DNA from: Streptomyces sp. CGMCC 4.7035
GTDB taxonomy: Bacteria; Actinomycetota; Actinomycetes; Streptomycetales; Streptomycetaceae
Assembly: GCF_031583065.1 (NCBI RefSeq)
Contig: NZ_CP134053.1
Location: 4,712,001-4,776,000, forward strand
DNA: 64,000 nucleotides
Direction: 5' to 3'
Below the pieces are notes generated by a model. It worked only from the letters and a program-made list of their open reading frames with translations. It was not told where the DNA came from and ran no database searches. Both the position numbers and the translations under genes were made by a program. This document shows, piece by piece, positions 1-13,711 of this stretch; positions within the stretch are counted from its first letter, which is position 1; every line of letters begins with the position of its first letter.

Positions 1-1442
1 TCCGGCCGTGCCAGCAGCAGATTGGCCCGTACCGTGTCGTGGAACAGATGGCCGTCCTGGGTGACCATGCCGAGGGTCTCGCGCAGCGACCGGGCGCTCA
101 GGTCGCGGACGTCGACGTCGCCGATGCGGACGGCGCCCTCGTCGACGTCGTACAGCCGTGGGAGCAGTCCGGCGATGGTGGACTTGCCGGCGCCGGAGGA
201 GCCCACGAGCGCGACCGTCTGCCCGGGTTCGGCGCGGAAGGAGACACCGCGCAGGACCTCTGCGCCGCCGCGCGTGTCCAGGGCCGCCACCTCCTCCAGT
301 GAGGCGAGGGAGACCTTGTCGGCGGACGGGTAGCCGAAGCGCACGTTCTCGAACTCGACCGGCACCGGCCCGTCGGGGACCGCCCGCGGGTCGGGCTTCT
401 CCTCGATCAGCGGCTTGAGGTCGAGTACTTCGAAGACGCGCTCGAAGCTGACGAGGGCGCTCATGACCTCGACCCGCGCGCCCGCGAGCGAGGTGAGCGG
501 CGCGTAGAGCCGGGTGAGCAGCAGGGCCAGCGAGACGACGGAGCCGGCCTCCAGGGTGCCGCGCAGGGCGAACCAGCCACCGAGACCGTAGACCAGGGCG
601 AGCGCCAGGGCGGAGACCAGTGTGAGCGCCGTGATGAAGGCGGACTGGGCCATCGCCGTACGCACCCCGATGTCCCGCACGCGCCGCGCCCGTGCCGCGA
701 ACTCGGCGGACTCCTCCTCGGGCCGCCCGAACAGTTTTACGAGCGTGGCACCGGGCGCGGAGAACCGCTCCGTCATCCGGGTGCCCATCGCGGCATTGAG
801 GTCTGCGGCCTCGCGCTGGAGCCGCGCCATCCTTCGGCCCATTCGCCGCGCCGGGACGACGAAGACCGGCAGCAGCGCCAGTGCGAGCAGGGTGATCTGC
901 CAGGACAGGGTGAGCATCACCGCGAGCGTGAGCAGCAGCGTGACCAGGTTGCCGACGACTCCCGACAGGGTGTTGCTGAAGGCGCGCTGGGCGCCGATGA
1001 CGTCGTTGTTGAGACGGCTGACCAGCGCGCCCGTACGAGTACGTGTGAAGAACGCGACCGGCATGCGCTGCACATGATCGAACACAGCTGTCCGCAGATC
1101 GAGGATGAGCCCTTCCCCAAGGGTGGCCGACAGCCGGCGGGCGAGGAGTCCGAGGGCCGCCTCGGCGACCGCGATGAGGGCTATGAGCAACGACAGGCGT
1201 ACGACCGTGCCCTGGTCGCCGTGCGACACGATCGCGTCGACGACGCGGCCGGCGAGCACGGGCGTCGCGACCGCGAGCAGTGCCGTCACCACGCTGATCA
1301 CGACGAACCGCGCGATTCGGCGGCGGTGCGGGCGCGCGAACGCGCCGATGCGGCGCAGGGTGGCGCGGTGGAAGGGGCGGCGGTCCTGCTGCGCGGTCAT
1401 GACGCTGTGCAGCTGGTGCCAGGCGGTGGTCTCCATACTCAT
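1..1442 (-). CDS. ABC exporter, fused permease-ATPase (partial, runs off left edge)
   Basis: This is a half-transporter of the multidrug or lipid exporter type: an N-terminal six-helix membrane domain fused to an ATPase. The frame is open from the start codon to the window edge, so the C-terminus (ABC signature and Walker B) is missing. Walker A is visible as GSSGAGKST near residue 413, and a Q-loop context (MVTQDGHLF) follows. I place the start at ATG 1442 (MSMETTAW...), not the in-frame ATG at 1436, because a strong promoter -10 at 1450-1455 puts the transcription start about on that codon. That implies a leaderless message. The substrate cannot be read from sequence. The promoter architecture suggests control by a MerR-family sensor, which would fit drug or stress efflux (inference). 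Confidence 0.9.
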   Translation of the reverse strand, partial: MSMETTAWHQLHSVMTAQQDRRPFHRATLRRIGAFARPHRRRIARFVVISVVTALLAVATPVLAGRVVDAIVSHGDQGTVVRLSLLIALIAVAEAALGLLARRLSATLGEGLILDLRTAVFDHVQRMPVAFFTRTRTGALVSRLNNDVIGAQRAFSNTLSGVVGNLVTLLLTLAVMLTLSWQITLLALALLPVFVVPARRMGRRMARLQREAADLNAAMGTRMTERFSAPGATLVKLFGRPEEESAEFAARARRVRDIGVRTAMAQSAFITALTLVSALALALVYGLGGWFALRGTLEAGSVVSLALLLTRLYAPLTSLAGARVEVMSALVSFERVFEVLDLKPLIEEKPDPRAVPDGPVPVEFENVRFGYPSADKVSLASLEEVAALDTRGGAEVLRGVSFRAEPGQTVALVGSSGAGKSTIAGLLPRLYDVDEGAVRIGDVDVRDLSARSLRETLGMVTQDGHLFHDTVRANLLLARP

Positions 1443-1449
1443 AAAAGAG

Positions 1450-1480
1450 ACGCTAGAACCTCGACCATCATTGAGGTCAA
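1450..1480 (-). promoter_or_regulatory. MerR-type promoter with 19-bp spacer for the ABC exporter
   Basis: On the minus strand there is a -35 TTGACC (1475-1480) and a -10 TAGCGT (1450-1455) separated by 19 bp. The spacer region holds an imperfect dyad, CCTC...GAGG (1459-1476). An over-long spacer carrying a dyad is the hallmark of promoters activated by MerR/SoxR-family proteins. The predicted start of transcription falls on or next to ATG 1442. No MerR gene is seen in this window. Confidence 0.65.
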
Positions 1481-1619
1481 TGAGCGGCGCACGAAGTGCA
1501 CGCGCACAAGCGACGCGCCCGGTGCCCGCCCGGGTCCTCCCGCGCCTTGCCCAGCGTGTCAGCCGCCGTCCCCGCGTTCGCAACCTCACGTTGGTGCGGT
1601 GTGGAAAACCTCTCCCGAT

Positions 1620-2582
1620 GTGACTGCCGTACGTCTCCCTCAGGGACTCCCCAGACGTGTTCCGGTCCGCCAGGTCCTGTGCCTGATCCCGCTCGTCCTC
1701 GTGCTCGCGGTCGCGGTGCGGCATCGCTCGGTGCTCGCCGAGGGCTTCGGCCGGCTTCGGTCGGCCGAGTGGCCGTGGCTGGCGGCCGCCATCATCGCGA
1801 CCTGTCTGACCTGGGTCGCGGCCGCTTTCACCCGGCAGGGCGCGGTGGTGCAGCGGCTGCCCGCGCGCCGGCTGCTCGCCACGCAGTTCGCGGCGGGCGC
1901 GGCCAACCACCTGCTGCCCACCGGTCTGGGCGCGAGCGCGGTCAACCTGCGGTTCATGACGGTGTGCGGGGTGCCGCTCGCCCGCTCGTCGGCGGCGCTC
2001 GCGCTGTACATGCTCGCCGAGTCGATCACCCGGATCGGTCTGCTGCTGGTCCTGCTGGCCGCCTTCCCGGACGCCCTCCACCTGGGCACCCTCGTCCCCG
2101 CACCGACGGTCGGCCCGCTCCTGATGGCGGTGGCCGGGGTGGTGTGCGTGGCGGCGACGGTCCTGGTTCTCGTACGGCGGCTGCGGACGGTCGTGTGCTC
2201 CTTCCTGCGCACGGCCCTGTGCGAGGCCCGCTCGGTGCACACCCGCCCCGCCCGCGCGCTCGCCCTGTGGGGCGGTTCGCTCGCCTTCCCGGCGCTGCAG
2301 GCGGCCGGACTGGCCGCGGTGGGGCAGGCGCTCTCGCTGCCGGTGCCGCCCGCGCACACCGCGGTCGCATATCTGGCGGCGACCCTCGCGGTCGCGGCGG
2401 TGCCCACGCCCGGCGGCATCGGTTCGGTCGAGGCGGCGCTGATCGTCGCCCTGGTCGCGGCGGGCGGCCCGGTGGCCCTGGCGACGGCGGTGGTCCTCGC
2501 CTACCGGATCATCACGGTGTGGCTGCCGCTGCTGCCGGGGGCGCTGACGCTGGGAGCGCTGGTGCGGCTGAAGGTGATCTGA
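1620..2582 (+). CDS. Integral membrane protein, UPF0104 / lysylphosphatidylglycerol-synthase TM region family
   Basis: The translation is a polytopic membrane protein of about 320 residues. It has hydrophobic segments from LCLIPLVLVLAVAV onward, the motif LLPTGLGASAVNLRF near residue 100, and the C-terminal motif VPTPGGIGSVEAAL. These are typical of the UPF0104/flippase-like domain (the membrane half of MprF and related proteins). The family is thought to act in flipping or handling of phospholipids or polyprenyl-linked intermediates; no specific substrate can be assigned. The frame is open far upstream, but that part is low-complexity and lacks membrane character. I chose GTG 1620 because it leaves a short N-terminus before the first helix. 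GTG 1599 is an alternative, and neither has a strong ribosome-binding site. Confidence 0.75.
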   Translation: MTAVRLPQGLPRRVPVRQVLCLIPLVLVLAVAVRHRSVLAEGFGRLRSAEWPWLAAAIIATCLTWVAAAFTRQGAVVQRLPARRLLATQFAAGAANHLLPTGLGASAVNLRFMTVCGVPLARSSAALALYMLAESITRIGLLLVLLAAFPDALHLGTLVPAPTVGPLLMAVAGVVCVAATVLVLVRRLRTVVCSFLRTALCEARSVHTRPARALALWGGSLAFPALQAAGLAAVGQALSLPVPPAHTAVAYLAATLAVAAVPTPGGIGSVEAALIVALVAAGGPVALATAVVLAYRIITVWLPLLPGALTLGALVRLKVI

Positions 2583-2656
2583 CCCGGGACAGCGGCCGTA
2601 CCCGGGAGTAACGTCAGCCGGGCCAGTCCGCACACCCCTCTGAAAGGGACAGCCCG

Positions 2657-3421
2657 ATGCCGGTCCGGATCGAACGTCAGGGGTACGTCACCACCGTTGT
2701 CCTCTCCCGCCCCGAGGCCCGGAACGCGGTGGACGGGCCGACCGCCGCCGCGCTGGCCGCCGCCTTCCGGGAGTTCGAGGCGGACGAGTCGGCGCGGGTG
2801 GCGGTGCTGTGGGGAGAGGGCGGGACGTTCTGCGCGGGCGCGGATCTCAAGGCGATCGGCACCGAGCGGGGCAACCGGGTCGCGGAGGACGGCGACGGCC
2901 CGATGGGGCCGACCCGGCTGCGGCTGTCCAAGCCGGTGATCGCGGCGGTCGCCGGGCACGCGGTGGCGGGCGGTCTCGAACTGGCGCTCTGGTGCGATCT
3001 GCGGGTCGCCGAGGAGGACGCGGTGTTCGGGGTCTTCTGCCGCCGCTGGGGCGTCCCGCTCGTGGACGGCGGGACGGTGCGGCTGCCACGGCTGATCGGC
3101 ACGGGCCGTGCGCTGGACATGATCCTCACCGGCCGTCCGGTCCCGGCCCGGGAGGCGTACGAGATGGGCCTCGCCAACCGCGTGGTGCCGACCGGTCGTG
3201 CCCGTCAGGAGGCGGAGGAGCTGGCGGCCACGATCGCCCGTTTCCCCCAGTCCTGTCTGCACGGCGACCGCGCGTCCGTCCTCGACCAGGAGGGCCTGGA
3301 CGAGGAGACGGCCATACGGGTCGAACTCCGGTACGGCATGGGTGCGCTGGCAGAAAGCCTGGAGGGCGCCGCCCGCTTCGCGGCGGGGGCCGGGCGGCAT
3401 GGATCGTTCACGGAGCTGTGA
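2657..3421 (+). CDS. Enoyl-CoA hydratase/isomerase family protein (crotonase)
   Basis: A 254-residue crotonase-superfamily enzyme of usual length, likely hydrating or isomerising an enoyl-CoA in the cytoplasm. Visible features are the N-terminal strand VTTVVLSRPEARNAV, the oxyanion-hole segment GGTFCAGADLKAI (residues about 55-67), and GHAVAGGLELALWCDLRVA with the second oxyanion-hole glycine (about 103-121). It continues with the fold signature VDGGTVRLPRLIGTGRALDMILTGRP (split by normal spacing). The start ATG follows GAAAGGGA with good spacing. It stands alone between a membrane protein and a mechanosensitive channel, so its substrate is unknown. Confidence 0.9.
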   Translation: MPVRIERQGYVTTVVLSRPEARNAVDGPTAAALAAAFREFEADESARVAVLWGEGGTFCAGADLKAIGTERGNRVAEDGDGPMGPTRLRLSKPVIAAVAGHAVAGGLELALWCDLRVAEEDAVFGVFCRRWGVPLVDGGTVRLPRLIGTGRALDMILTGRPVPAREAYEMGLANRVVPTGRARQEAEELAATIARFPQSCLHGDRASVLDQEGLDEETAIRVELRYGMGALAESLEGAARFAAGAGRHGSFTEL

Positions 3422-3441
3422 CCGCGGGCCGGGCGAACGGA

Positions 3442-3472
3442 GGCGGTCGACCGGGCCGGCGCGTCGACCGCC
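3442..3472. terminator. Inverted repeat downstream of the crotonase gene
   Basis: A perfect 10-bp stem GGCGGTCGAC / GTCGACCGCC with an 11-nt loop starts 20 nt after the stop codon. There is no U-tract, as is common in Streptomyces. The rest of the 309-base gap up to 3730 shows no further gene that I can support. Confidence 0.5.
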
Positions 3473-3730
3473 CCGGTACGGGGACGGGCAGCGGGCGGCA
3501 GCCACCCGGCCCCATACGGGAACGGACCGGCAGGCAGCAGTTACCCAAGGACCGCTGCTCCTCGGCCCGGTGACGGACAGGCACGTTCATGCGGCAGGAT
3601 GAACCGTTGCTCCGGGCGGCCCACAGCCGTCCGGGCGTGATCGTGCATCCCGTGATATTCGAGCAGGTGGCAAGGTGACGACTCCTCACATCCGGCCCTG
3701 GGGCCTTCTCTCCCGCGCGGGAGGTGACCG

Positions 3731-7604
<3,874 letters not shown>

Positions 7605-7639
7605 GCAGCGCCTGCGGATCACCCGCATCCGTGTGACAG

Positions 7640-7672
7640 CCGCCCCGGCCGGATCCGATCCGGCCGGGGCGG
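7640..7672. terminator. Strong bidirectional terminator between icd and the LLM oxidoreductase genes
   Basis: A perfect 16-bp inverted repeat (CCGCCCCGGCCGGATC and its complement, one base between) sits 35 nt after the icd stop. It also follows the convergent oxidoreductase operon, so it can serve both strands. Confidence 0.85.
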
Positions 7673-7755
7673 TCGTGTATCTCCTGTCCCCGCTCTCCTG
7701 TCCCGCTCTCCTGTACCCGCGCTCAGTACTCGCCTTGGTCGGCGACGAACGGTTC

Positions 7756-9132
7756 CTACGAAGCCGCCCGCTCCCTGGGCGCCTCGGCGTCGGGATGGTC
7801 CAGACCCAGGTGGTCGCGCAGGGTCGTGCCCTCGTACTCGGTGCGGAACACGCCACGTTCCTGGAGCAGAGGGACCACGGTGTCGGCGAAGACGTCGAGG
7901 CCGCCCGGTGTGATGTGCGGAACGAGGATGAAGCCGTCGGAGGCGTCCGCCTGGACGAATGCGTCGATGGTCCTGGCGACTGTGGCCGGGGAGCCCACGA
8001 ACGACTGGCGGTTGCCGGTCTCGATGACCAGATCCCGGATCGACCACTTGTTGGCCGCCGCCAGCTCCCGCCACTCACGGGCGGTGGCCAGCGGGTCGCG
8101 GTACATCCGCACCTGGGCGCGGCCCCGGGCGATGGTGTGCTCGCCGAGGTCCGGATCGATGTCGGGGAGCGGACCGTCGGGGTCGTACGCGGACAGGTCA
8201 CGGTTCCAGACGAATTCCAGGTGCTTGATCGCGGTGGCGCCGCTGACCTGTTGGCGCCGCACCTCGCGGGCCAGCTCCTCCGCCTCCGCGTCCGTGTCGC
8301 CGAGGACGAAGGTCGCGGCCGGCAGGATCAGCAACTGGTCCGGGCGGCGGCCGTACTTGGCGAGGCGCGCCTTGACGTCCGTGTAGAACGCCTGGCCCTC
8401 CTTCAGGGTGGCGTACCGGCTGAAGATCGCGTCCGCGCCGGAGGCGGCGAACTCGCGTCCCTCCTCGGAGTCGCCCGCCTGGAAGATGACCGGGCGGCCC
8501 TGGGGACTGCGCGGGACGTTGAACCGGCCCTGGATGTCGAAGTGCTTGCCCCGGTGGACGAAGGCACCTGCCTTCGCGTCCCGCAGGAAGGTGCCGGTGG
8601 CCGGGTCGGCGACGATCTCGTCCCCCTGCCAGGAGTCGAACAGCTCGTTCGCCGTGGCCAGGAACTCCTTGGCCCGCGAGTAGCGCTCCTCCTGCGGCAG
8701 GAAGCCGCCGCGCCGGAAGTTCTCCCCGGTGAAGGCGTCCCAGGAGGTGACGACGTTCCAGGCGGAACGGCCGCCGGAGAGGTGGTCGAGGCTGGCGAAC
8801 TGGCGGGCCACCTCGTAGGGCTCGTTGAAGGTGGAGTTGATGGTGCCGGTCAGGCCGAGGCGGTCGGTGACGGCGGCGAGCGCGGCGAGGATGGTGAAGG
8901 TGTCCGGGCGTCCGACGACGTCCAGGTCGTAGATCTGCCCGCCCTGTTCGCGCAGGCGCAGGCCCTCGGCGAGGAACAGGAAGTCGAACTTGGCGCGTTC
9001 GGCGGTCCGCGCGAAGTGCGCGAACGAGCTGAACTCGATGTGGCTGCCGGCCTTCGGGTCGCTCCACACGGTGGTGTTGTTGACGCCGGGGAAGTGGGCC
9101 GCGAGATGGATCTGCTTGAGCGGCTTGCTCAT
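7756..9132 (-). CDS. LLM-class flavin-dependent monooxygenase (NtaA/SnaA/DszA family)
   Basis: A 458-residue FMNH2-dependent TIM-barrel monooxygenase of the NtaA/SnaA/DszA type. These enzymes use reduced flavin from a separate reductase and oxygen to cleave C-N or C-S bonds. Typical segments are visible: FDFLFLAEGL near residue 50, the barrel segment TGTINSTFNEPYEVARQFAS, the SGGRSAWNVVTSWD motif, and QGRPVIFQAGDSEEGREFAA. The start ATG follows GGAAGGACC. It is the second gene of a two-gene operon, 18 nt behind a related monooxygenase and downstream of a Cys-containing leader ORF. The context points to desulfuration of an organosulfur compound (inference from context; no reductase gene is adjacent). 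Confidence 0.92.
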   Translation of the reverse strand: MSKPLKQIHLAAHFPGVNNTTVWSDPKAGSHIEFSSFAHFARTAERAKFDFLFLAEGLRLREQGGQIYDLDVVGRPDTFTILAALAAVTDRLGLTGTINSTFNEPYEVARQFASLDHLSGGRSAWNVVTSWDAFTGENFRRGGFLPQEERYSRAKEFLATANELFDSWQGDEIVADPATGTFLRDAKAGAFVHRGKHFDIQGRFNVPRSPQGRPVIFQAGDSEEGREFAASGADAIFSRYATLKEGQAFYTDVKARLAKYGRRPDQLLILPAATFVLGDTDAEAEELAREVRRQQVSGATAIKHLEFVWNRDLSAYDPDGPLPDIDPDLGEHTIARGRAQVRMYRDPLATAREWRELAAANKWSIRDLVIETGNRQSFVGSPATVARTIDAFVQADASDGFILVPHITPGGLDVFADTVVPLLQERGVFRTEYEGTTLRDHLGLDHPDAEAPRERAAS

Positions 9133-9150
9133 GGTCGGGGTCCTTCCGGC

Positions 9151-10362
9151 TCAGGCGACGGGAGTGGCGGCGTAGCGGTTGGCGGGGCGGGTCAGTCCCA
9201 GCAGCCCGCGCAGGGTGTCGGCCTCGTACGCGGTGCGGAACGCGCCGCGGCGCTGGAGTTCGGGGACCAGGCCGCGGGTGATCCGCGGCAGGTCGTGGGC
9301 GGCGACGGCGGGGCGCAGCCGGAAGCCGGTCAGCCCTGCCGACGCCAACTCCTGGAGCAGGTCGGCGAGTTGGGTGGGCGTGCCGGTGAAGATCCTGGCG
9401 TCGCTGGTGTACGGGGACCCGGCGAGGGCGTCGAGGCGCTCGCGGCGGGCGGCGGCCTCGGCGGGGTCGTCGTCGAGGAAGACCACCAGGTCGCCGAAGA
9501 GGTGCAGCGGCTCCTCCGCGCGGCCCGCGGCGGCCTGTTCGGTGCGAATCTCGTCGACGATCGCGCGGGCCTCGTCGCTGTCGTGCGGGGTGACGTATCC
9601 GACGTCGGTGGAGCGGGCCACGAGCCGGAACGGCACCGTCTGGTGGGCGAGAGCGGTCACGAGGGGCTGCCCCTGGGGCGGGCGCGGCGTGATGGAGGGG
9701 CCCTTGACACTGAAGTGCCTGCCCTCGAAGTCGATGTAGTGCAGCTTGTCCCGGTCGATGAAGCGGCCGGTGGCCACGTCCCGGATCTCCGCGTCGTCCT
9801 CCCAACTGTCCCAGAGTCGGCGCACCACCTCGATGTGGTCGGCGGCCTCGTCGAAGAGGTCGGTCACCAGGTCCTGTGCGGTGGGGCTGTCATAGGCATC
9901 GATACGGGGGATCGTCCGGCGGCCGAAGTGCGCGGCCTCGTGCGGGCGCGCGGTGATCTGTACGCGCAGGCCCGCCCGGCCGGCGCTCACGTAGTCGAGG
10001 GTGGCGATCGCCTTGGAGATGTGGAACGGCTCCGTGTGGGTGGCGACCACGGTCGGCACGAGGCCTATGTTCCGTGTCAGCGGGGCGATGCGTGAGGCGA
10101 TGAGGACGGCGTCGAGGCGTCCGCGGACCTGGTCGGTGCGCTCGTCCGGGTCGAGGAGGTGCGCGGACTGCGGGCCGAGGCCGTCCTCGAAGGTCACGAA
10201 GTCGATCAGACCGCGCTCGGCCTCGGCGACCAGGTCGGCCCAGTATCCGGCGGTGAAAAGGTCCCGGGGGCGGGCCGACGGCTCGCGCCAGGAGGCCGGG
10301 TGCCAACCGGTGCCGTCCAGGGCGACGGCAAGGTGCAGAAGAGAAGGGGAAGTTGAGGACAC
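9151..10362 (-). CDS. LLM-class flavin-dependent oxidoreductase
   Basis: A second, diverged LLM/TIM-barrel flavin monooxygenase of 403 residues. It carries GLIDFVTFEDGLGPQ (about residues 50-64), the core RNIGLVPTVVATHTEPFHISK, and TLDYVSAGRAGLRVQITAR, in the position of the SGGR segment of its neighbour. The start is GTG 10362 with AGGAAGG a little upstream. It is the first structural gene after leader L1 (stop at 10455), and the downstream monooxygenase begins 18 nt after its stop. Paired but non-identical LLM enzymes suggest two steps, or two substrates, in one desulfuration route (inference). Confidence 0.9.
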   Translation of the reverse strand: MSSTSPSLLHLAVALDGTGWHPASWREPSARPRDLFTAGYWADLVAEAERGLIDFVTFEDGLGPQSAHLLDPDERTDQVRGRLDAVLIASRIAPLTRNIGLVPTVVATHTEPFHISKAIATLDYVSAGRAGLRVQITARPHEAAHFGRRTIPRIDAYDSPTAQDLVTDLFDEAADHIEVVRRLWDSWEDDAEIRDVATGRFIDRDKLHYIDFEGRHFSVKGPSITPRPPQGQPLVTALAHQTVPFRLVARSTDVGYVTPHDSDEARAIVDEIRTEQAAAGRAEEPLHLFGDLVVFLDDDPAEAAARRERLDALAGSPYTSDARIFTGTPTQLADLLQELASAGLTGFRLRPAVAAHDLPRITRGLVPELQRRGAFRTAYEADTLRGLLGLTRPANRYAATPVA

Positions 10363-10454
10363 GAGTGGGGTGCCTTCCTGGATGTCCGTACGAGGTCGCC
10401 GGCCCTCACGCGCACGGGGGCACGGCGGCGGGGCAACAGGTCAGGGACGACAGG

Positions 10455-10541
10455 TCACGGGCGACAGAGCGCGCCGGCCACACGCAGCAGATCGATGTGG
10501 GGCCTGGAGTGGAGGCGGACGGCGTGGAGTACACGGGTCAC
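10455..10541 (-). CDS. Leader peptide L1 (28 aa) of the sulfur island
   Basis: A tiny ORF beginning GTG 10541 directly behind a strong GGAGGTGACGGAC ribosome-binding region. It encodes 28 residues ending in RPHIDLLRVAGALCRP and stop. The core (R/H)-x-(I/V)-D-x-L-R-V followed by a late Cys is shared with three other leader ORFs here. It also matches a type of short ORF often annotated simply as 'putative leader peptide' upstream of actinobacterial sulfur genes. Ninety-two nt separate its stop from the first monooxygenase gene. The likely role is to sense charged tRNA-Cys (or another sulfur signal) through ribosome stalling or readthrough; the mechanism is inference. Confidence 0.8.
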   Translation of the reverse strand: MTRVLHAVRLHSRPHIDLLRVAGALCRP

Positions 10542-10662
10542 GTCCGTCACCTCCGTCCTTCGGGCTCGGCGCGCCGCGCCGCACACATCTCGTCGTGAGT
10601 CATAACGCCGTGGCCGCGCCGTCTGTTCCTGGCGTGGCGGATCCGGAGGATCTGATCGAGGG

Positions 10663-10706
10663 CTCCGTCACCGCGGACGACGGTCTCGCATGCCACGGTG
10701 GCGGAG
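10663..10706 (-). terminator. Hairpin after the ABC substrate-binding protein gene
   Basis: CTCCGTCACCG (10663-10673) pairs with CGGTGGCGGAG (10696-10706) apart from one wobble. It lies about 40 nt beyond the stop of the transporter operon, so it could terminate that transcript before leader L1. Confidence 0.45.
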
Positions 10707-10743
10707 TCCTTTCGACGTGCGGTCGATGGTGGTGGGGCGGTGA

Positions 10744-11763
10744 TCAGGAGTTGTCGAGCGGCAGGCCGGGCGGGTTGACCTCGGACTTGGCGAGGGCCTC
10801 GTTGGAGAGGTTCCAGGCGGCCAGCCACTTGGCGTACTGCCCGTTCTCGATCAGGTGGTTGATGGCGTCGGCGACCGGCTTGGCGATGCCGCTGTCCTTC
10901 TTGGTGGTCGCCGCGATCAGGCCCTGGAGTGTGGCGCCGGCGCCGGAGAACGTGCCCGCGCTGCGCGTCGGGTTGGGCGACGTGGCGGTCTGCGTGATGT
11001 GGTAGGCGACACCGGGGTTGGCGGCGAAGTACGCGTCGATCTTCCCGCCGGTCAGCGCCAGGTAGGTGCTGTTCTTGCTGGCGAAGTGCTTGACGGTGAG
11101 CTGCTTGCCCTCCTTCTTCAGCTTCGCCTGCCACTCCAGAAGGATCTTCTCCTGGTTGGTGCCGTTGTCGACCGCGACGGTCCTGCCGGCGAGGTTCTCG
11201 TAGTCGCCGTCGAAGTTCCAGGTGCTCTTCTTCAGCACCTCGAAGCCGACGTTGTCCTTGCGGTAGGAGGCGAAGTCGTACTTCTTCTTGCGCTCCTCTG
11301 TGTCGGTGATGTTGGAGAAGGCGATGTCGACCTTGCTGCTGTCGATGCCGACGAACATGTTCTCCCAGGTGAAGTTCTTGACCTCCGGCTTCAGACCGAG
11401 GACCGCCGCGACCAGGCGGCCGAAGTCGGGTTCGGCGCCCGTGAGGGTCTTCTGGTCGGATCCGACGAACGCCAGCGGCGGGAAGCCGTCGGGCAGGGCG
11501 CCGACGGCGATCGTCAGCTTGCCGCTCTTGCGGACGGAGTCGGGCAGTTCGGCGCTGATCGACTTCACCTCGGAGACCTTCAGCTCGGTCTCCTTGGCGG
11601 CTCCGTTGGACAGTCGGCCCACCGTCACCGTGCCCGCGGCGTCGGTCGTGGTGGCAGCGTCGCTCTCGCCCCCGCAGGCGGCGAGCCCGGTGGCGAGGGT
11701 GGCGACGGCGGTCGCCGCGGTGATGCCGCGAATCAGGCTGCGTCGAGAGAACTGGGTAGGCAT
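10744..11763 (-). CDS. ABC transporter substrate-binding lipoprotein, polar amino-acid type
   Basis: A 339-residue extracytoplasmic solute-binding protein of family 3 (polar amino acids and related compounds). The N-terminus has a twin-arginine stretch (SRRSLIRG), a hydrophobic core, and the lipobox GLAACGG, so it is exported and lipid-anchored. The mature part shows GKLTIAVGALPDGFPPLAF, DIAFSNITDTEERKKKYDF and the lobe-closing GRTVAVDNGTNQ. ATG 11763 follows AAGGACAGCC. It is the last gene of the permease-ATPase-SBP unit behind leader L2. The closest functional parallel by context is the cystine / S-alkyl-cysteine uptake systems that Bacillus encodes together with LLM monooxygenases (inference). 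Confidence 0.92.
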   Translation of the reverse strand: MPTQFSRRSLIRGITAATAVATLATGLAACGGESDAATTTDAAGTVTVGRLSNGAAKETELKVSEVKSISAELPDSVRKSGKLTIAVGALPDGFPPLAFVGSDQKTLTGAEPDFGRLVAAVLGLKPEVKNFTWENMFVGIDSSKVDIAFSNITDTEERKKKYDFASYRKDNVGFEVLKKSTWNFDGDYENLAGRTVAVDNGTNQEKILLEWQAKLKKEGKQLTVKHFASKNSTYLALTGGKIDAYFAANPGVAYHITQTATSPNPTRSAGTFSGAGATLQGLIAATTKKDSGIAKPVADAINHLIENGQYAKWLAAWNLSNEALAKSEVNPPGLPLDNS

Positions 11764-11836
11764 GGCTGTCCTTGTCACTGAGTGAGGCGGTGAAGGTGGG
11801 TGAGGGTGGGTGACGGTGGCACGTAGGGGGTGGCAG

Positions 11837-11881
11837 TTCGGGGTGTGGTGCTTCGGGGTGAGGTGCTTCGGGGTGTGGTGC
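11837..11881. repeat. Three tandem 15-bp repeats between transporter genes
   Basis: TTCGGGGTGTGGTGC occurs three times head to tail (the middle copy has one change). It lies in the 134-nt gap between the ATPase and binding-protein genes, just after the ATPase stop codon. It may modulate differential expression of the binding protein, or may be neutral slippage. Confidence 0.85.
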
Positions 11882-11897
11882 GGACCGGTACGCCCGG

Positions 11898-12682
<785 letters not shown>

Positions 12683-12686
<4 letters not shown>

Positions 12687-13711
12687 ACGGCGGCCTCCCT
12701 GCGCAGCCGGGCCCGCAGCTCGGCGAGGCCGGTCCGCGCCTTCTGCAGGGGGGTCGGCGGCAGGGTGCGCGTGGCGCCCCGGGCGAAGTACCGCTCGACG
12801 TAGAACTGGACGACGGACACGGCGCTGGTGAGGATCAGGTACCAGACGGTGGCGACCAGCAGCAGCGGAACGATGTCGCCGGGGTAGGTGCTGCCCATCG
12901 TCTGCACCGAGCCGAACAGGTCGAGCAGCGACACGTAGAACACCAGGGACGTGCCCTTGATGAGGCCGATCAGCTGGTTGACGTAGTTCGGGGTGATGGA
13001 CCTCAGGGCCTGCGGGAAGACGATCCGGGTGAACTGGTAGCCCTTCGGCAGGCCGAGCGCGGCCGCCGCCTCGTGCTGGCCCTGGTCGACGGAGAGGACG
13101 CCCCCGCGGACCACCTCGGCGGCGTAGGCCGCCTCGTTGAGACTGAGACCGACGACGGCGACGGCCATGTCGGTGGCGAGCTTGGACTCGTCAAAGGTGA
13201 AGAAGGCGGGTCCGAAGGGGACGCCGAGGCTGAGTGTCTTGTAGAGGGCGCTGAAGTTGTAGAGGAAGATCAGGACGACGATCAGCGGTATGGAGCGGAA
13301 CAGCCAGATGTACACCCAGCTGGCCGCTCGCAGTACCGGGTTGCCGGAGAGCCTGCCGAGCGCGAGCAGGATGCCGCCGAGGAGTCCCAGGACCGCGCTG
13401 AGCGCGGCCACCTCCAGGGTGATGACGAGACCGTCGAGGATGGCGGGACGGAGGAACCAGTAGCGGAAGCGGTCCCACTGGTAGAAGGGGTTGGTGGTCA
13501 GACCGTGGATGATCTGGGCGACGAAGACCAGGACGACCACGGTGACGATCCAGCGGCCGGGTCGGCGCAGCGGCAGAACCCGCTGGGCCGTGAGCGGCCG
13601 CTCATTGTCGGACTCAGGGTCAGATGTTCGGGCCTTGCGTTCGCTTGAGGGGGCGTCTGCGATCTTCACTGCGGCGTCGAGGGACACGGCGGCCCCCGGG
13701 GGTTCACTCAT
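12683..13711 (-). CDS. ABC transporter permease, polar amino-acid type (HisM/GlnP family)
   Basis: A 342-residue inner-membrane permease with an N-terminal cytoplasmic extension of about 50 residues, then several helices. The HisMQ/GlnP hallmark is visible as EAAYAAEVVRGGVLSVDQGQ followed by EAAAALGLPKGYQFTRIVFPQALR, the EAA loop that docks on the ATPase. It is the first gene of the uptake operon. ATG 13711 has GGAG six nt upstream. Leader L2 ends 187 nt before it. Only one permease gene is present, so the channel is probably a homodimer. Confidence 0.94.

Noticed and set aside
7633..10095. 820-codon plus-strand open frame opposite the two LLM genes
   Set aside because: It mirrors two clear monooxygenase genes and has no ribosome-binding site or domain of its own.
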